A DNA stretch of 64,000 nt from assembly GCF_012848855.1 (NCBI RefSeq), contig NZ_CP051630.1, positions 1,157,501-1,221,500 of the forward strand, in the 5' to 3' direction. The position numbers and the translations under genes were made by a program. Positions 26,433-34,911 of this stretch are shown here, piece after piece. The stretch comes from Pyruvatibacter mobilis (lineage in GTDB: Bacteria > Pseudomonadota > Alphaproteobacteria > CGMCC-115125). The notes below the pieces were generated by a model that worked only from the letters and a program-made list of their open reading frames with translations, had not been told where the DNA came from and ran no database searches. Position 1 is the first letter of the stretch. Every line of letters starts with the position of its first letter.

Positions 26433-27977
26433 ATGGGTTCGGACTGGCACGCGATATCGGCGGTTATGCCGATCGCCGTCATTCTGGTGCTGATGATCCT
26501 GCGCGGGTGGCCCGCGTCACAGGCTGCCCTTGTGGGCCTTGCCATCGCATTGCCGCTAGCGATCTTCGTTTTCGGCTTCGGCGTAGGGGAAGAAGGAATT
26601 GCGATGCGGTTTACCGGAGTTGTGCTGGAAGCAGGCACAACGACGGCAACTATCCTCTGGATCATTTTTCCCGCGCTCTGCATTTTCGAGTTGCTGAGGC
26701 GGCATGACGCGTTCGACACCATCAAGCAGGCGTTGGGGCGCATCACAGACGATCCCCGCCTGCTGGCGCTGCTGGTGGCGTGGTTTTTTGCTCTGTTTCT
26801 GGAAGGTGCTGCCGGGTTTGGTACGCCCGTTGCGTTAGCGGCGCCTCTTCTGGTGAGCCTTGGCTTTCCGCCCGTTCGTGCCGTGACAATCGTGCTCATC
26901 GGTCACGCGACAGGTGTGTCGTTCGGGGCGATTGGGACACCCGTATTTGCACAGGTCAGCATCACCAACCTGCCGCCGTTGGTGCTGGCGGCGCAGACCG
27001 CGCTTCTGCATGTGGTGCTCTGTATCGTGCTTGTAGGGGCTGTTTACTGGCTTGCAGTTCCGGGCGGTCGCAGGAACGGAGCGTTGCGTGCGCGCGTCTG
27101 GCCATTACCTGCTGCTGTGCTGTGTTTCATCGTACCTTTCTATGGGCTTGCCGCTTTCGTTGGGCCTGAGTTGCCCACACTTCTGGGCGCACTGATCGGT
27201 GGTGTTCTGTTTTCAGGTCTTCTGGCATTGGTTCGGCTGTCTCACCCGATTGCTGAGAAGGCTACTGTGGTCGTTGAGGGGCATGGCTGGCTTGAGCTGT
27301 CACGCAGCCTTCTGCCCTATGGTATTCTAATCTTGCTGATCCTATTCACGCGACTGGTCGAGCCTGTGCGCGTTCTTGCGGGCAGTGTTGTCTGGTCATG
27401 GCATTTGGGTGATCAGTTTAGCGGACAGGTCCTTCCGCTCTCTCATCCAGGAACGTTGCTCTTCCTGAGCTTTGTGGTCGGAGGGATAGTGCTGGGTGAG
27501 CGGGGGAACGGATTGGTGCGTTGTGCATCCCTGGCTCTTCGCCGACTGATGTCAGTGGTTCTGGCATTGCTGGGCATGCTGGCCTTGGCACGCCTGATGG
27601 TCCATGCAGGCATGGTGGATGCGCTGGCAATGCTAGTTGCCGAAGCGGCGGGGCCGTCATGGCCTGTCTTTGCGCCAATGATTGGTGTGCTGGGCACCTT
27701 CGTTACCGGGTCCGCAACGGCATCTAATATTCTGTTCACGGACTTTCAGGCGGAAACGGCGGGTATTCTGGGGCTGCCGCTCCTGATGATGGTGGCAGCT
27801 CAATGCTTCGGCGCGGCCATAGGCAACATGGTTTGTCCGCACAATGTCATCGCGGGGGCTGCCACCGTCGGGTTGGAAGGGAAGGAAGGTGATGTCCTGC
27901 GCCGGACTACACTCGTTGGTGTTGTTTATGGCCTTGCGGGCGGCGGCCTCGTCTGGCTGTTGGTTGCGGGTCTCTAG
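26433..27977 (+). CDS. L-lactate permease family transporter
   Basis: 514-residue inner-membrane carrier of the LctP/GlcA family, which imports L- or D-lactate and glycolate with protons. Family landmarks are the TTATILWIIFPALCIFELLR region, AWFFALFLEGAAGFGTPVAL, IGHATGVSFGAIGTPVFAQV, and near the end FVTGSATASNILFTDFQ and NMVCPHNVIAGAATVGL. More than ten hydrophobic segments span the protein. GGAG lies 8 bases before ATG 26433; GTG and TTG just upstream are less likely. Its last 4 bases overlap the end of the convergent NSS gene. No lactate dehydrogenase gene is adjacent. Confidence 0.92.
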   Translation: MGSDWHAISAVMPIAVILVLMILRGWPASQAALVGLAIALPLAIFVFGFGVGEEGIAMRFTGVVLEAGTTTATILWIIFPALCIFELLRRHDAFDTIKQALGRITDDPRLLALLVAWFFALFLEGAAGFGTPVALAAPLLVSLGFPPVRAVTIVLIGHATGVSFGAIGTPVFAQVSITNLPPLVLAAQTALLHVVLCIVLVGAVYWLAVPGGRRNGALRARVWPLPAAVLCFIVPFYGLAAFVGPELPTLLGALIGGVLFSGLLALVRLSHPIAEKATVVVEGHGWLELSRSLLPYGILILLILFTRLVEPVRVLAGSVVWSWHLGDQFSGQVLPLSHPGTLLFLSFVVGGIVLGERGNGLVRCASLALRRLMSVVLALLGMLALARLMVHAGMVDALAMLVAEAAGPSWPVFAPMIGVLGTFVTGSATASNILFTDFQAETAGILGLPLLMMVAAQCFGAAIGNMVCPHNVIAGAATVGLEGKEGDVLRRTTLVGVVYGLAGGGLVWLLVAGL

Positions 27978-29320
27978 AAGTCGATGAATTTGGATGCGAT
28001 CAGCAGCAGGATGCCGATTGGGGCAATGTAGCTCAGGCAGATATTGAGATAGCTCTTCAGTGGGCCGTCCTGCATGTCCGGAACGACAGCGCGTGCAACG
28101 AAGAGTGCCATGCCCAGGCCGCTGGCGGGCAGAAGCCAGGCAGAAGTCAGCTCATCAAAAAAGTCCAGAAGGCCTAATCCGAACAGGGTGAGGTGATCCC
28201 ACATGTTCAGGGAGAGTGTGACGATGGTGCCGCTGACCCAGGTTACGCCAACGGTCAGGAGCGTTGCCCCGCTGCCGCTGAGGGGGGTGGACTCCTCTAT
28301 CCAGTGGCGGGCGATAATGAGCAGCGCTATGAGGGAGGAAAAGGCTGCCAGGAAGGTGGCTACGAAAAAGCTCAGTCCAAAGAGATTGCCATAGGGCAGC
28401 AGGGTGAACCCTTTCGGGAGGGCGATGAACAGAAGGCCGGGGCCCGCGCCCTGCTCGAGATCGAAGGCGAACACGATCGGGAAGATGATGAGCGCTGCCG
28501 CGATGGCAATGCCGGTATCGAGGGCAGCGACAGCAAAGCCCAGCCGAGGAATGTTTGCCCCGTCATCCAGATACGCGCCGTAAATCAGCATGCCGCACAT
28601 GCCGACGCTGAGGGTGAAGAAGGCATGGCCGAGGGCTTCACCAAAAGCTGCCGCGGATAGCGCTGAGAAATCAGGCCTGAACATGTAGACAAAAGCATCC
28701 ACGAATTTGCCCGTGGTGCCGGCAACCATCAGCAGCATGGCTACCAGGAGGATAGCGAAGAAGGGCGCCACATAGCGCATGACTTCCTGGATACCGCCTG
28801 TGACGTCGTAGTAGATGACTGTGCCCGCGACGAGAAGAATAAGGCTGACAGCAACAAGCTGTGCCACCGGGTCAGCCAGCATTGCGCTGAAGGCGTCGGC
28901 GCCGGAGCGGGCGGCCTCACCGCCCATGGCGGCGACTGCGAAGTCCGCAGCGTAGATCCCCACCCAGCCGGATACGACGCTGTAGAAAGCAAGAATTAGC
29001 AGCGCGATGGTGGCACCAAGCGCACCGAGACCGCCCCACGCACGTGTACGGCCTTTGGCCAGGGCTACCTTGATGAACGCACTGGCAGGGTAGGCACCGC
29101 CTTTGCGCCCAACAAAGACCTCACCAATAAGCAGAGGAGCACCGAGGCCGATCAGGCAGGCGAGGTAGAGCAGCACGAACGCGCCGCCACCGTTTTCGCC
29201 TACGATATAGGGAAACTTCCAGATATTGCCGAGACCGACGGCGGAGCCGGAGGCGGCAAAAATGAACATCAGCCGCGACGACCAGTGCGGCTGGACGGAC
29301 GACATGGTGGTGTCGGTCAT
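27974..29320 (-). CDS. Sodium-dependent transporter, SNF (NSS) family
   Basis: 448-residue sodium symporter for amino acids or related small molecules (LeuT fold). The family start is clear: HWSSRLMFIFAASGSAVGLG with NIWKFPYIVGENGGGAFVLL, holding the unwound TM1 that binds sodium and substrate. Further helices include GEALGHAFFTLSVGMCGMLI (TM6 region) and SFFVATFLAAFSSLIALLI (TM8). The upstream in-frame extension was left out because the ATG at 29318-29320 has a GGGGA site and the extension is not family-like. Divergent from the amidohydrolase gene. Substrate unknown. Confidence 0.93.
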   Translation of the reverse strand: MTDTTMSSVQPHWSSRLMFIFAASGSAVGLGNIWKFPYIVGENGGGAFVLLYLACLIGLGAPLLIGEVFVGRKGGAYPASAFIKVALAKGRTRAWGGLGALGATIALLILAFYSVVSGWVGIYAADFAVAAMGGEAARSGADAFSAMLADPVAQLVAVSLILLVAGTVIYYDVTGGIQEVMRYVAPFFAILLVAMLLMVAGTTGKFVDAFVYMFRPDFSALSAAAFGEALGHAFFTLSVGMCGMLIYGAYLDDGANIPRLGFAVAALDTGIAIAAALIIFPIVFAFDLEQGAGPGLLFIALPKGFTLLPYGNLFGLSFFVATFLAAFSSLIALLIIARHWIEESTPLSGSGATLLTVGVTWVSGTIVTLSLNMWDHLTLFGLGLLDFFDELTSAWLLPASGLGMALFVARAVVPDMQDGPLKSYLNICLSYIAPIGILLLIASKFIDF

Positions 29321-29429
29321 GTAGTGGAATCCCCGGTGAACTTTTGCGTTCTTGTGTTTCTCACGCCATCCCAAGCGTGGCACATTCCTGCATGAGCATA
29401 ACCAGAAAAAGCATCAAGGGGGCAAGGCA

Positions 29430-31286
29430 ATGGCTGAAACAATCTCGGAGGCACGGCGCTGCGACAACGCAGGTCACGATGCCTGTTCGGAAGGCACTTG
29501 CCGTGACGATGATCATACGCAGGCGGATGACCGCTTTGGGTGCCCATGTTGTGCGCCGGTCATGGGTGAATTGGGGATGCTCTCGCTGCCACATATGGCA
29601 GCAGCTGCCAATCCGGCGGCCTGGTCGAGTGAACGCTTGGGTGAGCCCAAGCGTCCGGTTGGTCTTACAGTTTTCGCGAATGCCACCATCATAACGGCTG
29701 ACGCCGGATTTTCTGTTGCAGAAGCCATGGCCATTGATGGTGACCGCATTCTTGCGGTCGGCACGTTGGAGGAAGTACGGGCGGCAGTTCCTGATACCGC
29801 GACCATCCTTGACGCTGGCGGCCGCACGATCCTGCCAGGCTTCATCGAGCCGCACATGCATTTCTTCCCCATCGCCATGTTGAGCAGAATGGAGAATGTG
29901 GGAGCGCTGGAATGCGGGAGTGTTGACGATGTCATCGCGCGCATGGGTCTGCTGGCGTCGCAGGCGGCTCCGGGGAATTGGGTTATGGGCCGCCAGTTCG
30001 ATCCATCGTTGCAGGACGGGCCGGATGTCCTCACACGCGACATGTTGGACCCGGTGACAGGAGATGTTCCCGTCTTCATCTTCAACGCCTCGCTTCACAT
30101 TGCGTATTGCAATACCGCGGCACTGACCATCGCAGGGCTGGACGCGTCCACGCCTGACCCCGATGGCGCAGCCTTTGGGCGGAACGCGGACGGATCGCTC
30201 AACGGGGTGATGCAGGGCGGCGCGGCATTCAGCCAGGTGATGGTGCACAATCTGGCGGCGATGGCGCTTGATGACGTGCCGACGGCATGCAAGCACGTAT
30301 GTGATCGCGCCAATGAAGTGGGTATCACCACTTTCTGCGATCAGGCGACCGGAGGCTTCCAGGGCCCCAATGAGCTTGCGGCCTTCAAGGCATTCTCCGA
30401 GTCCGGACATATGACTGCGCGGTTGCGCTACTCGTTGTTCGATGCACTGGAGAGCCATTGGGACAGTGGCGATGTGAATGTCAGCTTTGGAACCGGCAAT
30501 GCCTTTGCACGCGCGACGGGTTGGAAGATCGTTTCAGACGGCTCGAACCAGGGCCGCACCGGTCTGCAACGTGAACCCTATCTGGGGCGTGAGGACAGGG
30601 GGCTCGCCTATGTGGCGGCTGACGATCTGAAGGAGAAGGTGACGCGAAGGGCCAAGCAAGGCTGGCAAGTAGTTGTCCATGCAAACGGGGACCAGGCCAT
30701 CGACAACGCTCTGGATGCCTTCGAGGCCGCGTTCGAGGCCGGTGCGCCGCGGCACATGCGTCACCGCATAGAGCATTGCTCGATCCTGCACGACGAGCAG
30801 ATCGCACGCATCAAGGAGATGAACCTGTCACCGAGTTTTCTCATTGGTCATGTGCATTATTGGGGGCAGGCATTCCGGGATGAGATTTTCGGGCCTGAGA
30901 AGGCGAGCCTGCTTGGGCGTGCGAAGTCGGTTCAGCAGGCTGGTATTCCCTGGACGATGCACTCGGATGAACCGGTGTCAGAGATGGGGCCATTGCGGTG
31001 CATTGAAAATGCGGTGACCCGCCGGATGTGGAAGGCCCCGGACCACCGCCTCAATGGCGATGAATGCGTCACGGTCGAGGAGGCCATCCTGTCCCTCACG
31101 CGCGTGGCCGCATGGCAGTGTCATTCGGACCATGAGGTTGGCTCGCTGGAGCCGGGCAAACTTGCAGACTTCGTGATCCTTGAAAAAGACCCCCGCAAGG
31201 TGCCGGAGGATGAGATTGGTTCTATCCGGGTGCTGGAGACCTGGTCCGCTGGGCGTAAAGTGTTCAGCGCAGGGGTGAATGAATAG
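29430..31286 (+). CDS. YtcJ-like amidohydrolase with Cys-rich N-terminus
   Basis: 618-residue metal-dependent hydrolase of the amidohydrolase superfamily (amidohydrolase_3/YtcJ type). Metal ligand motifs: HMH in PGFIEPHMHFFP, His in VVVHANGDQAIDN, His in HRIEHCSILHDE and the Asp in MHSDEPVSEMGPLR. TVFANATIITADAGFSVAEA forms the start of the composite beta-sandwich. The first 45 residues are unusual, with cysteines at 11, 19, 24, 38, 40 and 41 (ending FGCPCCAP), suggesting a metal or Fe-S site or a disulfide-rich tag. ATG 29430 follows AGGGGG. The carbonic anhydrase gene follows 75 bases later on the same strand. Substrate unknown. Confidence 0.9.
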   Translation: MAETISEARRCDNAGHDACSEGTCRDDDHTQADDRFGCPCCAPVMGELGMLSLPHMAAAANPAAWSSERLGEPKRPVGLTVFANATIITADAGFSVAEAMAIDGDRILAVGTLEEVRAAVPDTATILDAGGRTILPGFIEPHMHFFPIAMLSRMENVGALECGSVDDVIARMGLLASQAAPGNWVMGRQFDPSLQDGPDVLTRDMLDPVTGDVPVFIFNASLHIAYCNTAALTIAGLDASTPDPDGAAFGRNADGSLNGVMQGGAAFSQVMVHNLAAMALDDVPTACKHVCDRANEVGITTFCDQATGGFQGPNELAAFKAFSESGHMTARLRYSLFDALESHWDSGDVNVSFGTGNAFARATGWKIVSDGSNQGRTGLQREPYLGREDRGLAYVAADDLKEKVTRRAKQGWQVVVHANGDQAIDNALDAFEAAFEAGAPRHMRHRIEHCSILHDEQIARIKEMNLSPSFLIGHVHYWGQAFRDEIFGPEKASLLGRAKSVQQAGIPWTMHSDEPVSEMGPLRCIENAVTRRMWKAPDHRLNGDECVTVEEAILSLTRVAAWQCHSDHEVGSLEPGKLADFVILEKDPRKVPEDEIGSIRVLETWSAGRKVFSAGVNE

Positions 31287-31361
31287 GGGCTGGCCAAGCG
31301 GCAGCAGGGTGGGTCATATAGTTTCGTACATCACATGACATGACGGATTATTGACAGAGAC

Positions 31362-31994
31362 ATGACGCAGATCGAAGACCTGTTTGCGCGCAACCGCCTT
31401 TGGGCGCAGCGTATCAAGGAGATCAATCCCGAGTTCTTCAGCACGCTGGCAAAACAACAGTCGCCTGAGTTCCTCTGGATCGGTTGCGCGGACAGCCGGG
31501 TTCCGGCCAATGAAATCATTGACCTGCCCCCTGGCGGTGTCTTCGTCCACCGCAACATCGCAAATGTCGTGGTGCCGTCTGACCTCAACTGTCTCTCGGT
31601 TATTCAGTATGCGGTTGAAGTGCTCGGCGTGAAACACATCATCGTGTGCGGGCATTATGGCTGCGGCGGCGTCAAGGCGTCGATGGAGGACGTCAATCAC
31701 GGTCTCATTGACAACTGGCTCGTGCATATCCGCGACGTCGCGCGTTTGCATGACGATGAGTTCAAGAAGGCGATGACCGAGGAAGAGAAGACGGATCGCC
31801 TGTGTGAACTCAACGTGATTGAGCAGGTGCGGAACGTTGCCAATACCACCATCATGCGGAATGCTTGGGCCAGCGGCTCCAAGGTGCAGGTGCATGGGTG
31901 GGTTTACTCGATTGCCGACGGTGTGGTGCATGGGTTGTGCACTCACACGAGCGAGGGCTTTCAGGAAAGCGTCGGCTCCAAGGCTGCCGAGTAG
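31362..31994 (+). CDS. can: Beta-class carbonic anhydrase
   Basis: 210-residue zinc enzyme interconverting CO2 and bicarbonate. The ligands fall at the same positions as in E. coli Can: Cys42 and Asp44 (IGCADSRVPANEI), His98 and Cys101 (VCGHYGCGGVKA). Start and end also fit (IEDLFARNRLWAQRIKEINP; VYSIADGVVHGL). It has no signal peptide and so supplies cytoplasmic bicarbonate. A bestrophin-like channel gene follows after 45 bases on the same strand, which suggests a shared job in bicarbonate or chloride handling. Confidence 0.97.
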   Translation: MTQIEDLFARNRLWAQRIKEINPEFFSTLAKQQSPEFLWIGCADSRVPANEIIDLPPGGVFVHRNIANVVVPSDLNCLSVIQYAVEVLGVKHIIVCGHYGCGGVKASMEDVNHGLIDNWLVHIRDVARLHDDEFKKAMTEEEKTDRLCELNVIEQVRNVANTTIMRNAWASGSKVQVHGWVYSIADGVVHGLCTHTSEGFQESVGSKAAE

Positions 31995-32039
31995 ACGGGT
32001 TCACCATTTTTCTTCTGACTGATCCGGAGCGGGTTCTCC

Positions 32040-33068
32040 ATGTATGTCCGCCGTAACATCCGTGCTTCTCATGTCTTCAATGATTCATGGCGTTTTCTGC
32101 TGGCTGTGGGTTTTTGGTCAGGGCTGATTGTCTATCTGTTCAAGTTCCAGGATGCCGAGTTCCTCGCGGTTCCCTTTCTGCCGGTGTCGACAATCGGCAT
32201 TGCGGTTGCGCTCTATCTCGGCTTCAAGAGCAACTCGTCCTACGGGCGCTGGTGGGAAGCGCGTCAGATCTGGGGAGCGATTATCAATGACAGCCGCAGC
32301 TGGGGAAACATGGTCTGCCATCTCGTTCATGACGAGAGCGGGCGGGTTGACCACGGGGCGCAGCGCGACTTGATCCGGCGCCACATCGCCTGGGTGAACG
32401 CACTGGCCTACCAGCTGCGCATCACCACGCGGCTCAAGGTGAAGCAGGAAACCCGCATCTTCGATTACCGCCGCGATATGGAGCATCACGACTTTCATCA
32501 GCGCAAGGAAAGCTATCTGCGCTATCTCGAGAGTGAAGAAATCGAGATCGTTGAGAAGTGCACCAATCCGGCGACACAGATTCTTCGACTCCAGGGAGCG
32601 GAGATTCGTGATCTCACTCTGGATGGTCAGCTTGATACCTATCGGGAAGTTGCCATGACTGACATGATCAGTCGTTTCTATGACAGTCAGGGCAAGTGCG
32701 AGCGTATCGACAAGACGCCGTTTCCGCGCCAGATCGCCTTTTTTGGAACTGTCTTTACCTGGCTCTTCGTGGTGCTGCTGCCGTTCGGATTTCTGGATGC
32801 CTTCCAGAAAGAGGTCGGCCAGCACAATCTGGTGGGGTGGATCGCAGACGATTACATGTTCGCCCTTGTTCCTTTTGTCATGCTCATCTCCTGGGTTTTC
32901 TACATCATGGAGAAGGTGAGTGACTCGACGGAAGATCCGTTTGAAGGCGGCGTTCACGACGTTCCGGTCTCGGCTCTGTCGACTACCATCGAAATCGATC
33001 TCAAGCAGATGATTGGGATGGATGATGTACCGGAACCGCTGAAGCCGATAGGCGACGTCCTCTACTGA
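32040..33068 (+). CDS. Bestrophin-family (UPF0187/YneE-like) ion channel
   Basis: 342-residue membrane protein of the bacterial bestrophin family. Family features: VFNDSWRFLLAVGFWSGLIV, LYLGFKSNSSYGRWWEARQIW (the conserved GFRTN/YxRWWE-type segment), ISRFYDSQGKCERIDKTPFP and the later PFGFLDAFQKE and SDSTEDPFEG, where the acidic DPFE stretch corresponds to the conserved calcium-clasp region of eukaryotic homologues. Four membrane segments are visible. Bestrophins form pentameric anion channels; eukaryotic ones pass chloride and bicarbonate, while a bacterial one passes cations. The carbonic anhydrase upstream favours an anion role here; this is inference. Confidence 0.93.
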   Translation: MYVRRNIRASHVFNDSWRFLLAVGFWSGLIVYLFKFQDAEFLAVPFLPVSTIGIAVALYLGFKSNSSYGRWWEARQIWGAIINDSRSWGNMVCHLVHDESGRVDHGAQRDLIRRHIAWVNALAYQLRITTRLKVKQETRIFDYRRDMEHHDFHQRKESYLRYLESEEIEIVEKCTNPATQILRLQGAEIRDLTLDGQLDTYREVAMTDMISRFYDSQGKCERIDKTPFPRQIAFFGTVFTWLFVVLLPFGFLDAFQKEVGQHNLVGWIADDYMFALVPFVMLISWVFYIMEKVSDSTEDPFEGGVHDVPVSALSTTIEIDLKQMIGMDDVPEPLKPIGDVLY

Positions 33069-33195
33069 TTTTATTTGCTCCGAAGACGGACGGTTTTCCC
33101 CGGGAGGCGTGGAAATTTACCTTTCGGAAACCATTCGGGCGCATCCTTTTGGAACGGTTTGTCGGGAACCGGCTTCAGCAGGATGCGAGGCGAAA

Positions 33196-33585
33196 ATGGC
33201 TCTCTGCCAGCTAGCATATGTCAGTGATATTGATCGGCCATGCAGCCCGGGTGATATCTCTAACCTGGTGCAAGCCGCCCGCCGCAACAATGTTCGCGAC
33301 AATATTACAGGCATTCTACTTGCCGGCCGGGGCGGGTTCATCCAACTCGTCGAGGGCCCACGTATGGCGGTGATTGGCCTTCTTGATCGGCTCGAAGCTG
33401 ATCCGCGTCATCACAACATGGTTGTTCTGCATCGTGGGGACGCGCATTTGCGTGCTTATCCGGACTGTCCGATGACATTTCAGTATGCGGATAGCGACAG
33501 CTTGAACCGGTTGGAAATGTCCGTGCCGGCCCTGTCATCAGGCCTGTGCTCCAAGCTGACAGCCGAGGCTGTCGGCCTGATCTGA
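33196..33585 (+). CDS. BLUF-domain blue-light photoreceptor, stand-alone
   Basis: 129-residue protein consisting of a single FAD-binding BLUF domain and a short C-terminal tail. The flavin-contacting residues have the exact spacing of AppA: Tyr8 (QLAYVS), Asn32 (AARRNNVRDNITGILL) and Gln50 (FIQLVEGP), with Met93 matching the conserved Met. The position of the semi-conserved Trp is Cys91 (DCPMTF). RLEADPRHHNM is the usual RH-containing segment. ATG 33196 follows GCGAGG; an in-frame extension to 33109 lacks family sequence. There is no output domain, so it must act through a partner. It lies 127 bases after the bestrophin gene on the same strand. Confidence 0.94.
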   Translation: MALCQLAYVSDIDRPCSPGDISNLVQAARRNNVRDNITGILLAGRGGFIQLVEGPRMAVIGLLDRLEADPRHHNMVVLHRGDAHLRAYPDCPMTFQYADSDSLNRLEMSVPALSSGLCSKLTAEAVGLI

Positions 33586-33602
33586 CCTTCTATCCCTTGA
33601 TC

Positions 33603-34715
33603 TTATCTTGAAAGCGGAATGCAGGCTGCGCCTGCGCCCTTAATGGCGGTACAGATGCGCCGGGCCGTTGCTTCATCCACCCCCTTGTATTGGGCGCGAT
33701 AGAGCGTGCCCGACGGGCGGGACAGGGGCGAGACAACAAGGTTGGCCTGTGCCAATTCCGGTGCTGTTTGCAGCGCTGCTGTGAGCTGTGCTCGGGCAGC
33801 AGCTTCGGTAGAGAAAGCACCAAGCTGGATGCCCCAATTGCCCGCTACGAGTGTGCCTCCGGCCGGCGTGGGAGCTGCGATGGCCGGGGCGGGAACGGCT
33901 TTCCCCGCCTGCGCCGCGGTGAGAGATGCCACGATCATGCGATCTGCATCTTCCGGTGAATTTGCGTTCCAGACGACGGCGATCACATCACGGTCGCCAC
34001 TGCGCGTACTTTTGGCGCGATTGACCGTGGGGGCGGGCTGGGTACCGCCCAGATTGGCGGAACTGTTGCCCGACAGTGCGCTGAGGAAACTCTGCGGGCC
34101 CTGATAGGTGCGCCCCTTCCAGGCAAAGCTGGTGCCGACAAGTCCCTTGGCGCGCTCAGGATGGGTGCGCATCAGGGCAAGGGAAAACAGGATCATGTCA
34201 CGCGGCGTCGAGAATTGCTGTGGGTGCGGTGCGCCGGAGATATTGGCGAAACGGGTCTGGGTAAGGCCGAGCTCCTTGGCCTTGGCGTTCATCTGAGCGA
34301 CGAAGCGCGCTTCCGAACCTGCCAGGAACTCAGCCAGTACAGCGGCCGCATCGTTGGCATTGACCGTGACTAGAGCATTGAGGGCATCACCCGCACTGAT
34401 CGTGTCAAAGTGGTTGAGGCCCAGGGTCGGCTGAGGCTGGCGGATAGCTGTGCCGGAGACGAAGATGTTTGTTTCGGGTTTGACGGTGCCGGCTTCGAAA
34501 GCTTCGAACATCAGGAAGATGGTCATCAGCTTTGGCAGAGCGGGGGCATTTTGGCGCGTGTCGGCGTTGTCGGCGTGCAGCACACTGCCGCTCCGCGCAT
34601 CGATGACCACAGCAGAAGCGGCCGCATGAGCGGGGCCCGACAGAGCGGAGCCGAAGATGGCTGTGCCCGAAAGAGCCAGCAGGCTTGCCAGGGCGGCTGT
34701 CACCAGAACGCGCAT
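33603..34715 (-). CDS. Penicillin-binding-fold (S11, DacA-like) protein with SPOR domain; catalytic Ser lost
   Basis: 370-residue exported protein. Signal peptide at 1-31 (MRVLVTAALASLLALSG...GPAHA), then a D-Ala-D-Ala carboxypeptidase-like domain (AVVIDARSGSVLHADNADTR; GLTQTRFANISGAPHPQQFS), then a C-terminal SPOR domain (WGIQLGAFSTEAAARAQLTA) that binds denuded peptidoglycan. The active-site SxxK is AxxK: Ala59-Leu-Pro-Lys62 in NAPALPKLMT. The SxN motif is Asn119-Ala-Asn121, and no KTG motif is visible. It is therefore probably not a peptidase but a structural or regulatory envelope protein. ATG 34713-34715 follows AGGGGAA. Divergent from another SPOR gene. Confidence 0.88.
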   Translation of the reverse strand: MRVLVTAALASLLALSGTAIFGSALSGPAHAAASAVVIDARSGSVLHADNADTRQNAPALPKLMTIFLMFEAFEAGTVKPETNIFVSGTAIRQPQPTLGLNHFDTISAGDALNALVTVNANDAAAVLAEFLAGSEARFVAQMNAKAKELGLTQTRFANISGAPHPQQFSTPRDMILFSLALMRTHPERAKGLVGTSFAWKGRTYQGPQSFLSALSGNSSANLGGTQPAPTVNRAKSTRSGDRDVIAVVWNANSPEDADRMIVASLTAAQAGKAVPAPAIAAPTPAGGTLVAGNWGIQLGAFSTEAAARAQLTAALQTAPELAQANLVVSPLSRPSGTLYRAQYKGVDEATARRICTAIKGAGAACIPLSR

Positions 34716-34911
34716 GAGGGTTTCCCCTGAAGTCGAGATCTCACCGAAGGTTGGCAAAGGATTTACCGCGTAACCTTACAATCAGTTTAATGGCAGGGAC
34801 AGGGTGTGTGCAGGGGCGGGGCAGCCTGCGAAATGTTTCTAATCCGGCAACACTTCCTTTACCCCGTTGGCTGAGCATACAGGCCAGACTTCCATATCGG
34901 GGAGAGGCCCC

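Noticed and set aside
29361-30458. 365-codon open frame antisense to the amidohydrolase
   Set aside because: The sense strand encodes clear metal-binding motifs; the antisense frame shows none.
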